Positions 63,617 to 64,000 of a DNA stretch of 64,000 bases are shown here, in pieces. Numbering within the stretch: position 1 is the first letter of the stretch; each line of letters begins with the position of its first letter. The stretch comes from an uncultured Aquimarina sp. Its GTDB lineage: Bacteria; Bacteroidota; Bacteroidia; Flavobacteriales; Flavobacteriaceae. Below the pieces are notes generated by a model. That model saw nothing but the letters and a program-made list of their open reading frames with translations. It was not told the DNA's origin and made no database searches. The position numbers were made by a program, and so were the translations under genes. The DNA lies in contig CANLEM010000001.1 in the NCBI GenBank assembly GCA_947489685.1, positions 496,001 through 560,000 of the forward strand, given 5' to 3'.

Positions 63617-64000
63617 TTATAGGATCATCTGGTCAAAGGGAATAATGGTAGTGTACCCTTTGGTCTTAAAATAATCCATGTTAGCGTTAGACCCTATGGC
63701 CAATACAAAGTCACCACCCCAGCCACCAAGACTTTTAATGCTTCTGGTGTAATCCGAAAATAACCGTGATTTGACAGTTTCGGTTTTAATGATTTTGGAT
63801 ATGATTTCTTCATGAGTGGTAATCAACTCTTCAAAATCCTCGATATTAGAACATTTTAATACTTTGGAAGTAATTTCGGAGATCATCTTTTCGGCTTTGT
63901 CAAAATCTTTTAGAGGTAATGATTGGTATCGCTTGATCGATGCTTTGCTGTCTTGTTTTTGGTTTAAGTACACAAAAAATAATTGATCTTTAAAAGAAGG
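63617..64000 (-). CDS. GYDIA-type GHMP kinase (partial, C-terminal part)
   Basis: The frame is open to the right edge, so the first part of the gene is outside the window; a GTG at 63973 is not a credible start because the protein continues upstream as FKDQLFFVYLNQKQDS. The visible 127 residues correspond to the C-terminal half of the GHMP kinase group (galactokinase/mevalonate kinase fold) annotated as GYDIA in Bacteroidota: LGGWGGDFVLAIG is the glycine-rich loop of the GHMP C-terminal fold, and the end KTKGYTTIIPFDQMIL is typical. The substrate is not certain; a mevalonate-pathway kinase is the usual assumption. It is convergent with sucB. Confidence 0.85.
   Translation of the reverse strand, partial: PSFKDQLFFVYLNQKQDSKASIKRYQSLPLKDFDKAEKMISEITSKVLKCSNIEDFEELITTHEEIISKIIKTETVKSRLFSDYTRSIKSLGGWGGDFVLAIGSNANMDYFKTKGYTTIIPFDQMIL

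Noticed and set aside
1-64000. CRISPR arrays, rRNA genes and insertion sequences
   Set aside because: No spaced direct repeats, rRNA motifs or transposase genes were seen anywhere in the window.

Overview
The window looks like chromosomal DNA of a marine-type Flavobacteriaceae bacterium (phylum Bacteroidota; an Aquimarina-like genus would fit, but I cannot prove the genus). The evidence is the low GC content, the absence of Shine-Dalgarno-like leaders, several TAnnTTTG-type -7 boxes, a SusC/SusD pair, Oar-like and other CarboxypepD_reg-type proteins, a protease with a type IX secretion sorting domain, a eukaryote-like class Ia ribonucleotide reductase and a GYDIA-type GHMP kinase.

Layout. 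1-2285 is the right end of an integrated element: a partial SDR epimerase of visibly higher GC, a tyrosine recombinase, and a 3' fragment of tRNA-Leu(CAA) that lacks its 5' half and marks the attachment site. 2425-6415 (minus) holds an Oar-like TonB receptor and a DUF2064 transferase. 6878-10291 (plus) holds a DUF547 protein, an outer-membrane barrel and a di-haem cytochrome c peroxidase lipoprotein, with a long stem-loop between the last two. 10413-11391 (minus) has two small membrane/coiled-coil proteins of unknown function.

11538-23145 (minus) is the most notable region: a tightly packed 13-gene operon for a type II secretion / type IV pilus-like machine. In transcription order it encodes a GspG-like pseudopilin, a short A24 peptidase, GspE, the secretin GspD, a PilM/PilN-type protein, a PilO/GspM-type protein, two unassigned lipoproteins (one with three Fn3-like repeats), a PilP/GspC-type protein, a GspK-like pseudopilin with a beta-helix body, GspI-like and GspJ-like pseudopilins, and GspF. 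No PilT retraction ATPase is present, so secretion is more likely than motility. All four pseudopilins share a K-[IL]-[KR]-A cleavage context, with Ala where Gly is usual.

23474-33568 is mostly housekeeping: a HupE/UreJ-type membrane protein, dCMP deaminase, S41 protease, small membrane proteins, MarC, DUF3109, NrdB, NrdA and dGTPase. Several of these act on dNTP pools. 34084-40985 contains a lipocalin-like lipoprotein, a secreted M36 metalloprotease, Dxs, TadA, a CarboxypepD_reg protein, a cold-shock protein and a small membrane protein. 40997-45955 (minus) contains a CLC channel with CBS domains, a TPR lipoprotein, an unknown membrane protein and AspS. 46214-50555 is a SusC/SusD pair. 50682-57326 (minus) is a TetR-TolC-MFP-RND efflux operon with a clear dyad operator candidate over its promoter. 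57524-63558 carries a polyprenyl synthetase, a small unknown protein, an outer-membrane protein and SucA/SucB. The right edge cuts a GHMP kinase.

Gene products were identified by reading the translations and recognising motifs. No database search was run.
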